A stretch of 51,239 nt of DNA from Candidatus Cloacimonadota bacterium (lineage in GTDB: Bacteria; Cloacimonadota; Cloacimonadia; Cloacimonadales; TCS61), in NCBI GenBank assembly GCA_021734245.1, contig JAIPJH010000011.1, positions 1-51,239 of the forward strand, in the 5' to 3' direction. Positions 25,469 through 33,957 of the stretch are shown in pieces. Position 1 is the first letter of the stretch. The number at the start of each line of letters is the position of its first letter. The notes below the pieces were generated by a model. The model was not told the DNA's origin, made no database searches, and worked only from the letters and a program-made list of their open reading frames with translations. A program made the position numbers and the translations under genes.

Positions 25469-25804
25469 GTGGGAGAGGTAATTATTGTAATCGTAAATTG
25501 GGCTGCTCATTTTGCCCATCTGGCAGCTATCTGTGTAATCGGTGTTGGCATCGTAAAAGCCTTCTTGATATTTCTTGCGGATATTTTTACCAGGAAGGAA
25601 GCTCGAGAAGCCATCAAAGAAAGCCGTCTGGAAATTGGCCATGCCTTTTCGCTGGGACTGGGTTTTCTGATCGGCGCCAGCATCTTGAAAACTACCATCG
25701 CTCCAACCTGGAATGATATTGGTCAATTAGCTTCTATTATCGCCATTCGAACATTATTGAACTACTTTCTGGTGCGAGATATTGAACAGATGACAGAGAA
25801 GTAA
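25469..25804 (+). CDS. DUF1622 membrane protein
   Basis: The product is 111 residues with a GTG start preceded by GAGGAG. It has three hydrophobic helices, with RLEIGHAFSLGLGFLIGASILKT and IRTLLNYFLVRDIEQM, which are the typical DUF1622 signature. The family is a small inner-membrane protein of unknown function. It begins two bases after rmuC and closes the add-rmuC unit. Confidence 0.88.
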   Translation: MGEVIIVIVNWAAHFAHLAAICVIGVGIVKAFLIFLADIFTRKEAREAIKESRLEIGHAFSLGLGFLIGASILKTTIAPTWNDIGQLASIIAIRTLLNYFLVRDIEQMTEK

Positions 25805-25849
25805 AAAATTATTCAGAATTAAGAAATGATTTTTATTCCAAAGGAAGTT

Positions 25850-25965
25850 TAAATGCGTTCCCAAACCAATCTTCGTCCCGAGAAATCGAGACTAAGAACT
25901 GGCAGGCAGGTTTAGGAACAAGAAAATTAGAAGAGAAATAATCTGTGTAATCTGTGTTAATTCGT
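25850..25965. repeat. intergenic repeat-type sequence
   Basis: Contains GTTTAGGAAC followed by AAGAA, a word also found inside the trmFO insertion (around 32963-32978), and a TAATCTGTG/TAATCTGTG short direct repeat. It fills the convergent gap between DUF1622 and tcdA. The identity with the trmFO segment is short, so the link is tentative. Confidence 0.4.
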
Positions 25966-25968
25966 GAG

Positions 25969-26706
25969 CTAAAATTTCCCTGCCAATTTCCGCAGAACGT
26001 AACTGGCAGCCCACATTCCCATGATTGCCGGCAAATAAACCACCGAACCTAAAGTTCCGCGTTTTCTACCCCGACCGGAAACCCATTCTGCTTCCGCTCC
26101 CGCTGCATGATCAAATTGCGGGATTGGTTTTTCGTAGGAATAAATTACCGGAATTCCTTTGCGAATTCCACGACGATGCAGATATTTTCGCACCTTTTTT
26201 GCCAGTGGACAAATACGGCTTTTGGAGATATCCACAAGTTCGATTTGAGCGGGATCAAATCTACTGGCTGCTCCCATCGAGCTGATCACGGGGATCTCCT
26301 TTTTAATGCAACTTTCCAGAAGTCCCGTTTTGGGGCCCAGACTATCAATTGCATCAACCACAAAATCCAGATTTTTCAGCAAGAAATCCCGCGATTCCTG
26401 AGCGCAAAAATCAGAATAGATTTCTACTTCAGCCTGGGGATTAATATCCAGAATTCGATCTCGCATCGCTTCTGTTTTCATCTTACCGATAGTGCTGTGC
26501 AGAGCTGGTAACTGCCGATTCAAATTGGAAAGTCCAACTGTATCAAAATCGACTAATAAAAAGCTGCCAATACCGCTGCGTGCAAGTGCTTCAGCAGCAT
26601 AACTTCCAACTCCACCCAAACCCATCACAGCTACTTTGCTTTTCTGGAAAATTTCTATCGCTTCATCACCAAATAAAAGTGCTGTTCTGGAAAATTGCTC
26701 AAGCAT
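25969..26706 (-). CDS. tcdA: tRNA threonylcarbamoyladenosine dehydratase (TcdA-like, E1/ThiF fold)
   Basis: The product is 245 residues. ThiF/MoeB-type adenylation fold: FSRTALLFG near the N-terminus, GLGGVGSYAAEALARSGIG (nucleotide loop), LVDFDTVGLSNLNRQ, DAIDSLGPKTGL, and SSMGAASRFDPAQIELVDISKSRICPLAKKVRK. The last segment is characteristic of TcdA (YgdL/CsdL), which cyclises t6A to ct6A in tRNA with ATP. The chosen start ATG at 26706 overlaps the end of tatD by eight bases. A general HesA/MoeB relative is the alternative. Confidence 0.88.
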   Translation of the reverse strand: MLEQFSRTALLFGDEAIEIFQKSKVAVMGLGGVGSYAAEALARSGIGSFLLVDFDTVGLSNLNRQLPALHSTIGKMKTEAMRDRILDINPQAEVEIYSDFCAQESRDFLLKNLDFVVDAIDSLGPKTGLLESCIKKEIPVISSMGAASRFDPAQIELVDISKSRICPLAKKVRKYLHRRGIRKGIPVIYSYEKPIPQFDHAAGAEAEWVSGRGRKRGTLGSVVYLPAIMGMWAASYVLRKLAGKF

Positions 26707-27457
26707 TATTAACTTCCAATTTATCTTCAAAGATCATGTTTATTGTTTTATTTTGAACAGAGAATATATTATTGAAAGAACAATTACAAGTTTTTTTTAT
26801 GTTTTCAACAACTAAACCAAGATTTTTCAAATGATTGAAATCTTCTTTGGAATCATGTGGTTTCTGATATGGAGCATCTGTTTCACACAAAATCAAGCTG
26901 CGATTAAAAATGTATTGAAGAACTTCTTTTTTAGGAGGTTTACAGCCAATCGAAAAAGCCAGATCAAATTTCGAGAAATTTTCTGCTACATCCAGAGAAG
27001 AATTGAAAGCATGCAGATAGCCGTGGATTTTCGGGAAATTATTTTTGATTATTTTATACAGATCGTAGTATTTGTGAACAACATGAAAAACTACCGGCAG
27101 ATCATAATTTGCTGCCAGATCGAGCTGCTGCAGAAGTATTTGCTTTTGCCACTCAGAATTTTTATTTCTGCCGTCCAAGCCGATCTCACCAATTGCAGCG
27201 ATCTGTTTTTCATCGCAGAATTTGATGAGAAATTCGAAATCTTTTTCATCACTCTTTTCGTAAAACGGATGAATTCCTGCACTCCAATACATTCCGGGAA
27301 ATTGATTTTGCTGATGCCAGGTAAATTCTTCCCGGCAAAGAGCAGAAGAAATGAAGCGGGTAACTCCAGCTTTTTTGGCTTCATCAAGTTCGTTTTGCAG
27401 ATTAGAAGCCATTCTTTCATCTGCCAGATGGCAATGTGCATCGAGGAATTTTTTCAT
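26699..27457 (-). CDS. tatD: TatD family metal-dependent hydrolase
   Basis: The product is 252 residues. Metal-binding motifs are DAHCHLAD at the N-terminus, GEIGLDGR, HVVHKY, LHAFN, and CETDAPYQKP. TatD proteins are DNases of the amidohydrolase superfamily that act in repair and turnover. It overlaps tcdA by eight bases. The start has a weak AAAGAGAT upstream. The usual GEIGLDY tyrosine is replaced by Gly-Arg. Confidence 0.9.
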   Translation of the reverse strand: MKKFLDAHCHLADERMASNLQNELDEAKKAGVTRFISSALCREEFTWHQQNQFPGMYWSAGIHPFYEKSDEKDFEFLIKFCDEKQIAAIGEIGLDGRNKNSEWQKQILLQQLDLAANYDLPVVFHVVHKYYDLYKIIKNNFPKIHGYLHAFNSSLDVAENFSKFDLAFSIGCKPPKKEVLQYIFNRSLILCETDAPYQKPHDSKEDFNHLKNLGLVVENIKKTCNCSFNNIFSVQNKTINMIFEDKLEVNNA

Positions 27458-27469
27458 ATCTCTTTATCG

Positions 27470-27750
27470 TCATTCTGACGTATCTTGCACGTTGTTCTAG
27501 GAAGAATCTCATTATACATCATACTTTTTTTTGAATCATTTTGCTCAAATATTTACCAGATTAAACTAATTTTTTAAGGAGGAGGATTTCACGAATTTGG
27601 GGTCTTTGGAATGCAGAATGGGTCATCATAAACCCCCTTTAATTCCCCCTTCCGAAGGGGGACAAATAACCTTGCGGAGGTTTGACACACCCCACGGCTA
27701 AAGCCGCACCCCTCTCAAGAGGGGAATTTGACCTGCGCAAGGTTATTAAA
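27470..27750. repeat. cluster of palindromic intergenic repeats
   Basis: From left to right: CGTCATTCTGACG and GAAGAATCTC words (27471-27510); a 33-nt element at 27631-27663 that recurs reversed at 31706-31738 with one mismatch; and a hairpin pair at 27681-27725 that recurs reversed at 22699-22743. Flanking AACCTTGCG and CGCAAGGTT form an outer inverted repeat (27667-27746). No gene was seen in the gap. Confidence 0.8.
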
Positions 27751-27760
27751 AAATTATTTT

Positions 27761-29263
27761 CTAAAACTGAAATTCTACGCCCATGCTGATGGTTTTTACA
27801 GTTTCATCTTTTCCTTTGATCTTACCATTGCCATCCAGATCGACGTAACGTTCCTGGTAAACACCAACAAGTTGAGCTCCACCGCCCAAACCGTAAGCCA
27901 GTTTTCCATCAACTACAGCACCGGGAGTTTTAAATTCTTCCAATTTATCGAAGCCAGTCTGGTAATATCCGATTTCTGCTTTGGTAAGTTTGGGAATAAT
28001 GGAAGTATTAATTCCGGCTTTTCCCCAGATCGAACGATAATGTTCATTTCCGGAAATATCGGGATCTTTGGTGTACATATCTTCGTAAGCAACTGTTACT
28101 GTAATGAAATTGAAGAGATTGGAAGATAAACTTCCATACCAGCCTTGAGATTTGGTTCTAAAAACCAGTAAATCCTCTTTTGTTACTACAGTATTTGAGT
28201 TTTGATCAACCATTGCACGACCTTCATCATACAATTGGTCAAAGAACGCAGGTGCAAAATCTTCTTCATAGATGCGAAATTCCAGATTCATGTCAAATAT
28301 CAGGAATTTTGAATAAAAGCCGGGAAAGATAAATCCCATACCATGCCCGTCAATCTTGGCTGCTTCAGCGTAATGACCTAACGCAAATAAATCTTCCTGA
28401 ATGATCGGTAAAGTATAATCCAGAGCGAAAACGGAAATGTCATCTTCACCCAGATCGCCAAAAGATGGATTGCGCTGTCCATTTATGAAAGGCTCATTAT
28501 AAAACCAATTATGAAATCCTGTGGAATCGCCGTTTATGGAAACATATCCAGTCAGCCAGTAATCGATGTTTTCATCAACTTCATTATGTTTATCTTCATC
28601 ATAAGGATAATCGTCAAAGTAATCGGGATAATCATCTTCATCCGAATCCATCAGACCATTAATTTGATTGGTATCATGCGCAACTGTTCCACCCAGAGTG
28701 AAACCTTTCAAAAGTGGAATGCTGGAACCAGCCAGGGGTTGGATTGTCAATCTTCCTGCCAGGATGTCGTTTTCTACAACATTCGATGTGAATACTTCTG
28801 CTGTCATTCCCATGAAGGGAAGTTCTCCGCCCAATTGTACCCCCAATTGTCGATATTCGGGATAACGCAGCATATTGGTATAATCTTTCATGACAAGTCC
28901 GTAGCCGAGTGAGTAGGATGGAAATCCACCGACTCTTCCAAAGAAGGCATCACCACGCTGACCATAACGAATATAATAGATTTTGTTCACATAATCATCA
29001 AACTGATCCCAGTCTGATTCGCGAACGTTGCCGTCACTGTCGATGAGCAGATCCATATCCAATCCAATCCCGAATTTACCGAAGACAAGTTCCGGAGTCA
29101 ATCTGATCTGTGTGTAAGTTGTACCGCCAAACATCACGGTTCCCACGCCGCCGCCCATGCTAAATGGTCCGCCACCGCCTTCCGGCTCTGTTGCTAATTC
29201 ATCTGCCAGAAGTGACAAGCCAACAAGCAAAGTAAATAGTAATAAAAAAACTTTTCTGTGCAT
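27761..29263 (-). CDS. large outer-membrane beta-barrel protein with an Asp-rich loop
   Basis: The product is 500 residues. A signal peptide (MHRKVFLLLFTLLVGLSLLA) is followed by barrel-like alternating strands and a C-terminal GVEFQF, an outer-membrane insertion-type end. Around residues 205-235 sits a strongly acidic Asp/Tyr-rich loop (DSDEDDYPDYFDDYPYDED), and near the end DLDGNGKIKGKDE resembles an EF-hand-like calcium loop. GGGAGG precedes the ATG. The family is not recognised; calcium binding at the cell surface is inferred. Confidence 0.75.
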   Translation of the reverse strand: MHRKVFLLLFTLLVGLSLLADELATEPEGGGGPFSMGGGVGTVMFGGTTYTQIRLTPELVFGKFGIGLDMDLLIDSDGNVRESDWDQFDDYVNKIYYIRYGQRGDAFFGRVGGFPSYSLGYGLVMKDYTNMLRYPEYRQLGVQLGGELPFMGMTAEVFTSNVVENDILAGRLTIQPLAGSSIPLLKGFTLGGTVAHDTNQINGLMDSDEDDYPDYFDDYPYDEDKHNEVDENIDYWLTGYVSINGDSTGFHNWFYNEPFINGQRNPSFGDLGEDDISVFALDYTLPIIQEDLFALGHYAEAAKIDGHGMGFIFPGFYSKFLIFDMNLEFRIYEEDFAPAFFDQLYDEGRAMVDQNSNTVVTKEDLLVFRTKSQGWYGSLSSNLFNFITVTVAYEDMYTKDPDISGNEHYRSIWGKAGINTSIIPKLTKAEIGYYQTGFDKLEEFKTPGAVVDGKLAYGLGGGAQLVGVYQERYVDLDGNGKIKGKDETVKTISMGVEFQF

Positions 29264-29425
29264 CTATACCTCCCATCTTATTTTCAATGGAAAGAAAATC
29301 GAAGTATAGTTGTTAAATGTCAAGTTTTATCGTTCTTCGTGATGAGTATAAGCAGGCTAATGAATTCTTTCATGGACAAATATATCCTCTCATTTTGATT
29401 TGAATAAAAGAGAATTGAGGAGAAA

Positions 29426-30853
29426 ATGCAGTACGGATTTCTAAAAAAATGGGTTGAAGAAAATCAGGATCAGAACCTGGTTTTTCGAGCGATGCAAAAA
29501 TATCAGGATCAATACATTATAAAATTTAATAAACAGAAAAAACAGCTTCAGATCTGTCTGGCAAATGATTGTTTCTGTTTTTTTACTGAAAAGAATATTC
29601 TGCTTTTTTCCGATAGAAATGACCTGAATCAATTTAACCAGAATTTAGAGAAATCTAAACTGAAAAAAATAGATATTGCAACCGATGATCGCATAATAAT
29701 TCTGCATTTTGAAAGAATCAATATTTATAATCAGCAGGAGTCTATGCAGCTTATTCTGGAATTGATCCCGCGCTATCAAAACGTAATTCTTGTACAAAAA
29801 AATCAGATCATAGATTGCCTTCGCAAGATCAGTTTTGCCGAAAACACTCATCGTCAGGTTTTGCCGGGAGTTACATATTCTGAACCTCCAACTGATTTCA
29901 TAGTACAGGAAAAGGAAATAAAATATCCTTTACAATTCAATGAAAAATTGAAACTGGAAAAATCAGAAAGTGCTGGTTTTTCTGATATGAATTCTGCTTT
30001 TGAAGCACTTTATTACAAAGGAATTCTGCACAAGAAAATCGAGCAGTTCAAAAAAGCAAAAATAAAAGCAGTAAAGAAGAAATTGAAGCAGAAAGAACGT
30101 AAAATCATCAAATTGAAAAATGAGCTGAAAGATGCCTCAAAAGAAGAATTCTGGAAACAGCAGGCGGAGCTTTTGAAAGCAAACTTTTCAAAGATAAAAA
30201 CCGGGATGAAGTCTATAAAACTTACAAATTATTATGAGAATGATTTTCCTGAAATCCTGATAAAATTAGATGAAAAAAAATCTTCCAGTCAGAATGTGGA
30301 ATACTATTTCAAGAAGTATCGCAAAGCTCGCGATGGAAAAGTGAAAATAGCTCAGCAGATCGATCTTACAGAAACTGAAATTCATGATCTGGAAATGGAG
30401 ATAATCGAGATCGAAGAAAGCGATGCACTTCCCGATAAAGAAAGGGAAAAGAATAAAAAATCATCTTCCAAAACAGAAAAATATAAAATGCTGAAAGTGG
30501 ATGAAAACTGGGAAATCTATATTGGCAGAACCAGCAGGGAAAACGATTTTTTGACCACACGTTTGGCAAAATCACATGATTGGTGGTTTCACACCAGAAT
30601 TTTCCGTGGAACTCATGTAATCCTGCGAAATTTGAACAAGCGTGAACTTCCTGATAAAATGAAATTGATCTGTTGCAGATTGGCTGCATATTACAGCAAA
30701 GCAAAGAAATCGGGAAATGTTCCTGTAGATTTTACTCAGATTCGATATGTACGAAAACCAAAAGGTTCAGCAATTGGTTTCGTAACTTACACAAACCACA
30801 AGACGTTATACGTCGATCCGCTCAGTATGCGTGATGCGAAAAACCTTATATAG
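29426..30853 (+). CDS. NFACT/RqcH-like ribosome quality-control protein
   Basis: The product is 475 residues, somewhat shorter than typical bacterial RqcH (about 550-570). The C-terminal NFACT-R (DUF814) domain is clear: HDWWFHTRIFRGTHVIL, then AAYYSKAKKSGNVPVDFTQIRYVRKPKGS and TLYVDP. A coiled coil occupies about 205-270. The N-terminal NFACT-N part aligns only loosely (IIILHFERINIY, LILELIPRYQNVILVQ) and several familiar residues are not obvious. RqcH recruits tRNA-Ala to stalled 50S subunits to add alanine tails. GAGGAG precedes the ATG. Whether this divergent copy keeps tailing activity is uncertain. Confidence 0.82.
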   Translation: MQYGFLKKWVEENQDQNLVFRAMQKYQDQYIIKFNKQKKQLQICLANDCFCFFTEKNILLFSDRNDLNQFNQNLEKSKLKKIDIATDDRIIILHFERINIYNQQESMQLILELIPRYQNVILVQKNQIIDCLRKISFAENTHRQVLPGVTYSEPPTDFIVQEKEIKYPLQFNEKLKLEKSESAGFSDMNSAFEALYYKGILHKKIEQFKKAKIKAVKKKLKQKERKIIKLKNELKDASKEEFWKQQAELLKANFSKIKTGMKSIKLTNYYENDFPEILIKLDEKKSSSQNVEYYFKKYRKARDGKVKIAQQIDLTETEIHDLEMEIIEIEESDALPDKEREKNKKSSSKTEKYKMLKVDENWEIYIGRTSRENDFLTTRLAKSHDWWFHTRIFRGTHVILRNLNKRELPDKMKLICCRLAAYYSKAKKSGNVPVDFTQIRYVRKPKGSAIGFVTYTNHKTLYVDPLSMRDAKNLI

Positions 30854-30993
30854 TTTTCAAATTTCAATAACATTCAATTAAATTAAATGTAATTTGTGCT
30901 GGACAAAAATCCCAACACCAAAAAACCTCCTAAGAAACAAGGAAATATTGAAAGATTTAAATTTAGATTTTGAATGGAATTTTAGGAGAATAA

Positions 30994-31671
30994 ATGAGTA
31001 AAGCAGTAGTTTTAGTTAGTGGTGGAATGGATAGTCTGGTTACAGCTGCAATTGCCAAAAAAGAGTGTGACGAATTATACTTTTTGCACGTAAATTATGG
31101 TCAGAGAACCGAAGTACGCGAATTGCGATCTTTCAGGAAAATGAAAGATTATTTTAAACCGAAAGATGTGTTGATAGCAGATATTGCCTATCTCACACAA
31201 ATTGGCGGTTCAAGTTTGACCGACGAAAATATAGAAGTGAAAGATCATCAGGAAAATGGCAATATTCCAAATACTTACGTACCATTCAGAAACAGCCATA
31301 TAATTGCTATTGGTGTAAGCTGGGCAGAAGTTATAGGTGCCGATAAAATTTATATCGGAGCTATGGAAGAAGACAGTTCCGGATATCCCGACTGTCGTGA
31401 AAAATATTTTGAAGCAATGCAGAAAGCAGTGAATGAAGGTACAAAAGATGGAACTGAAATCCAACTAATTACTCCTATTATTCATAAGAGAAAATCTGAG
31501 ATCATCAAACTGGGAGCAAAACTGGAAGTTCCTTTCGATCTCAGCTGGAGCTGTTATCGCAACAACGACATTGCCTGCGGAAAATGCGACAGTTGTGTGC
31601 TGCGTGTAAATGCTTTCAAAGCAGCAGGATTGAAAGATCCGATTCCTTACGAAGTGGAACAGAATTGGTGA
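30994..31671 (+). CDS. queC: 7-cyano-7-deazaguanine synthase
   Basis: The product is 225 residues. QueC makes preQ0 from 7-carboxy-7-deazaguanine with ATP and ammonia, the step feeding queuosine. The PP-loop SGGMDSL (residues 9-15), NYGQRTE, and the zinc motif CGKCDSC (about 203-209) near the C-terminus are all intact. AGGAG precedes the ATG. It partners functionally with queA at 14777, though the two are not linked in an operon here. Confidence 0.96.
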   Translation: MSKAVVLVSGGMDSLVTAAIAKKECDELYFLHVNYGQRTEVRELRSFRKMKDYFKPKDVLIADIAYLTQIGGSSLTDENIEVKDHQENGNIPNTYVPFRNSHIIAIGVSWAEVIGADKIYIGAMEEDSSGYPDCREKYFEAMQKAVNEGTKDGTEIQLITPIIHKRKSEIIKLGAKLEVPFDLSWSCYRNNDIACGKCDSCVLRVNAFKAAGLKDPIPYEVEQNW

Positions 31672-31705
31672 TTTCTAACAACGAACAGAAGATTTTTTCC
31701 TTTTC

Positions 31706-31738
31706 GTCCCCCTTTGGAAGGGGGAATTAAAGGGGGTT
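31706..31738 (-). repeat. 33-nt palindromic repeat, copy 2
   Basis: Reverse complement of 27631-27663 with one mismatch. Contains CCCCCTTTGGAAGGGGG (hairpin) followed by AATTAAAGGGGG. It lies between queC and trmFO. Confidence 0.85.
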
Positions 31739-31799
31739 AAAAATCGACTTCATAATATTTAATTATCTACAAAATAACAAGATTGCAAATTAAATTTCC

Positions 31800-33224
31800 A
31801 TGAAAACCATAAAAATCATCGGAGCCGGACTATCAGGAAGTGAAGCAGCATTGCAGCTGGCAGATTCCGGTTGGAAAGTTAAGCTTTTTGAAATGCGTCC
31901 AAAGCTGAAAACTCCTGCCCATGAAACAGATAAATTTGCCGAGATCGTTTGCAGCAATTCGCTAAAATCAAAATTGAGAACAACTGCTTCCGGCCTTTTG
32001 AAAGAAGAGATGAAAATGCTGGGCTGTAAACTTCTTCCGATCGCAGAAAATTGCAGCGTTCCTGCTGGAATTGCTTTAGCTGTTGATCGTGAAAAATTCT
32101 CACATGAAGTTACAAAAATCATCTCAGATCATCCAAATATTGATGTGATCAGAAAAGAATTTACAGAGATTGATGATGAACTGACAATCGTTGCTACCGG
32201 TCCGTTAACATCTTCCACACTTACACAAAACCTGATCGATTTGATCGGTAAAAATCAGCTTTATTTTTTCGATGCGATCGCTCCGATCATCGATGCGGAT
32301 AGCATTGACCGTGATATAGTTTATCGCAAAACACGATACGATAAAGGTGAAGCGGATTACTTAAATTGTCCCTTTTCCCGTGATGAATATTACGATTTCG
32401 TAACAGTGTTGAATAATGGGCAAAAACATGAAGCTCATGAATTTGAAACTCAAATTTTCGAAGATATCAAGTTTCAGTTTTACGAAAACTGCACACCAAT
32501 AGAAGAACTTGTCAGAAGGGGAAAGGATACCCTGCGCTTTGGTGTGATGCGTCCAGTCGGTTTGGAAGATCCAAAAACAGATAAACGTCCTTTCGCTGCA
32601 TTTCAGCTGAGAGCAGAAAACACAGATAAAACAGCTTATAACTTAGTTGGCTGCCAAACGATGCTGAAATATGGAGATCAGAAAAAGATCTTACGTAAAA
32701 TTCCAGGATTACAATATGCTGAATTCCTGCGGTTTGGCTCAATCCATCGCAATACGTTTCTAAATGGACCAAAAATCCTGAATCCTGATTTATCTTTGCA
32801 GGCAAAACCAAATGTGTTTATTGCTGGTCAGTTGGCAGGTGTGGAAGGTTACGTAGAATCAATTTTAGGTGGAATTCTGGTTGCGAGGAACGTAAAGCAA
32901 ACATCCTGTTTGCACTCTTACGGAAAAGGAGTTTCGTTAGAAAAAACTGCTTCCATACCGGAGTTTAGGAACGAGAATGAAAAAATTAAAATCCTTAAGT
33001 CAGACTGTCGTTCTAACTCAATGATTTTACCAGAAACGACCGTTTCCGGTCAACTTTGGCGACATTTGATAACACCAGTAAAAAACTTTCAACCTATGAA
33101 TGCAAACTTTGGACTGTTGCCGCCGTTGATTGAAAAAATCAAAGATAAGAAATTGAAAAAGCAGAAACTTGCTGATAGAAGTTTGAAAGACTTAAAACAG
33201 TTTTTGTTTTTCAATGGGAATTAA
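31800..33224 (+). CDS. trmFO: methylenetetrahydrofolate--tRNA-(uracil-5-)-methyltransferase, with an internal insertion
   Basis: The product is 474 residues; family members are usually about 435-445. TrmFO methylates U54 of tRNA using methylene-THF and FAD. The N-terminal FAD loop IGAGLSGSEAALQLA, EIVCSNSLKS, SVPAGIALAVDR, and the C-terminal FIAGQLAGVEGYVES and NFQPMNANFGLLPPL are intact. Between GGILVARNV (ending residue 365) and ILPETT (from 409) lies a 43-residue segment where relatives have about eight residues. No clear ribosome binding site is visible before the ATG; the start fits the FAD loop. Confidence 0.93.
   Translation: MKTIKIIGAGLSGSEAALQLADSGWKVKLFEMRPKLKTPAHETDKFAEIVCSNSLKSKLRTTASGLLKEEMKMLGCKLLPIAENCSVPAGIALAVDREKFSHEVTKIISDHPNIDVIRKEFTEIDDELTIVATGPLTSSTLTQNLIDLIGKNQLYFFDAIAPIIDADSIDRDIVYRKTRYDKGEADYLNCPFSRDEYYDFVTVLNNGQKHEAHEFETQIFEDIKFQFYENCTPIEELVRRGKDTLRFGVMRPVGLEDPKTDKRPFAAFQLRAENTDKTAYNLVGCQTMLKYGDQKKILRKIPGLQYAEFLRFGSIHRNTFLNGPKILNPDLSLQAKPNVFIAGQLAGVEGYVESILGGILVARNVKQTSCLHSYGKGVSLEKTASIPEFRNENEKIKILKSDCRSNSMILPETTVSGQLWRHLITPVKNFQPMNANFGLLPPLIEKIKDKKLKKQKLADRSLKDLKQFLFFNGN
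32895..33023 (+). repeat. insertion within trmFO, repeat-like
   Basis: This 129-nt stretch encodes residues 366-408 (KQTSCLHSYGKGVS...). It begins with a GCAAACA/TGTTTGC hairpin and contains GTTTAGGAACGAGAA, a word shared with the intergenic sequence at 25908-25924. The encoded protein is low in family signal. It looks like an in-frame insertion of intergenic-type repeat. Confidence 0.5.
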
Positions 33225-33239
33225 TCGAAAGAATTCCTC

Positions 33240-33412
33240 GCTGCTCTGCATCGGGATTTTCCAAATTTTCTCCCCTGTTTGAGGGGAGATCCGGCAGTTG
33301 CCGGAGAGGGGTAAATAAAGAAAATTCGATTTTCAGCTTGCTGAAATAAATTTAGCGAAATACACCTTGGCTCTGCCACGGTGATAGCCAAATTTAAGAA
33401 TTTTCTTTATTT
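33240..33412. repeat. 173-nt dispersed palindromic repeat, copy 2
   Basis: Matches 1-173 at all but three positions. In this copy the outer arms 33313-33326 and 33399-33412 are perfectly complementary (14 nt, starting AAATAAAG), enclosing about 72 nt. It lies between convergent trmFO and osmC-like genes, at the 3' end of both. Confidence 0.95.
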
Positions 33413-33416
33413 AAAA

Positions 33417-33818
33417 TTATTTATTTTTCACCACATCTATTTCAATTTTTATCGATTCATGCAGATGCTTTTTTACTGCGCACAAACTGGCAGATTTGAT
33501 GAGTGCTTTGTGATATTGTTCGGGAAAGTCTTCCGGAACAAATATCTGCATCGAAATTGTATCTATCAAACCGGTTTTCATATCAAAAACAACATCCTGG
33601 ATAAGCTTTATCTGATCTGTTTCCAAGCCTCTCTGCTGGCAGAAACTTTTGATGTAAATTCCTGCACAAGTGCCTAATGCTGATAAAAATAATTCAAATG
33701 GAGAAGGTGCTGAGTCATCTCCACCACTGCGCTTTGGTTGATCTGTCATCACAGAAAAATCTCTTATCTTTGCTTCCACTTTCAGATTTCCGGGAAATCC
33801 AACTTCTAACTGCATCAT
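33417..33818 (-). CDS. OsmC/Ohr family protein
   Basis: The product is 133 residues. OsmC-like pattern: SGGDDSAPSPFELFLSALGTCAGIYIKSFCQQRGL with the conserved catalytic-type Cys, and the later second-Cys region SASLCAVKKHL. Such proteins reduce organic hydroperoxides through two cysteines; this branch (YhfA-like) has less certain substrates. AGGAG precedes the ATG. It ends within five bases of the 173-nt repeat. Confidence 0.88.
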   Translation of the reverse strand: MMQLEVGFPGNLKVEAKIRDFSVMTDQPKRSGGDDSAPSPFELFLSALGTCAGIYIKSFCQQRGLETDQIKLIQDVVFDMKTGLIDTISMQIFVPEDFPEQYHKALIKSASLCAVKKHLHESIKIEIDVVKNK

Positions 33819-33957
33819 ATTAAAACTCCTAAGTTTTACTACAAAATTAAGTTTTTAATTAATGATGTCAAATATTATTTATGGTTAAAATGATAGTTTT
33901 GGGAAATAAAAACTATGACCTTGAAATTTCGTTTTATCGAAACTCTATACAAAATAA

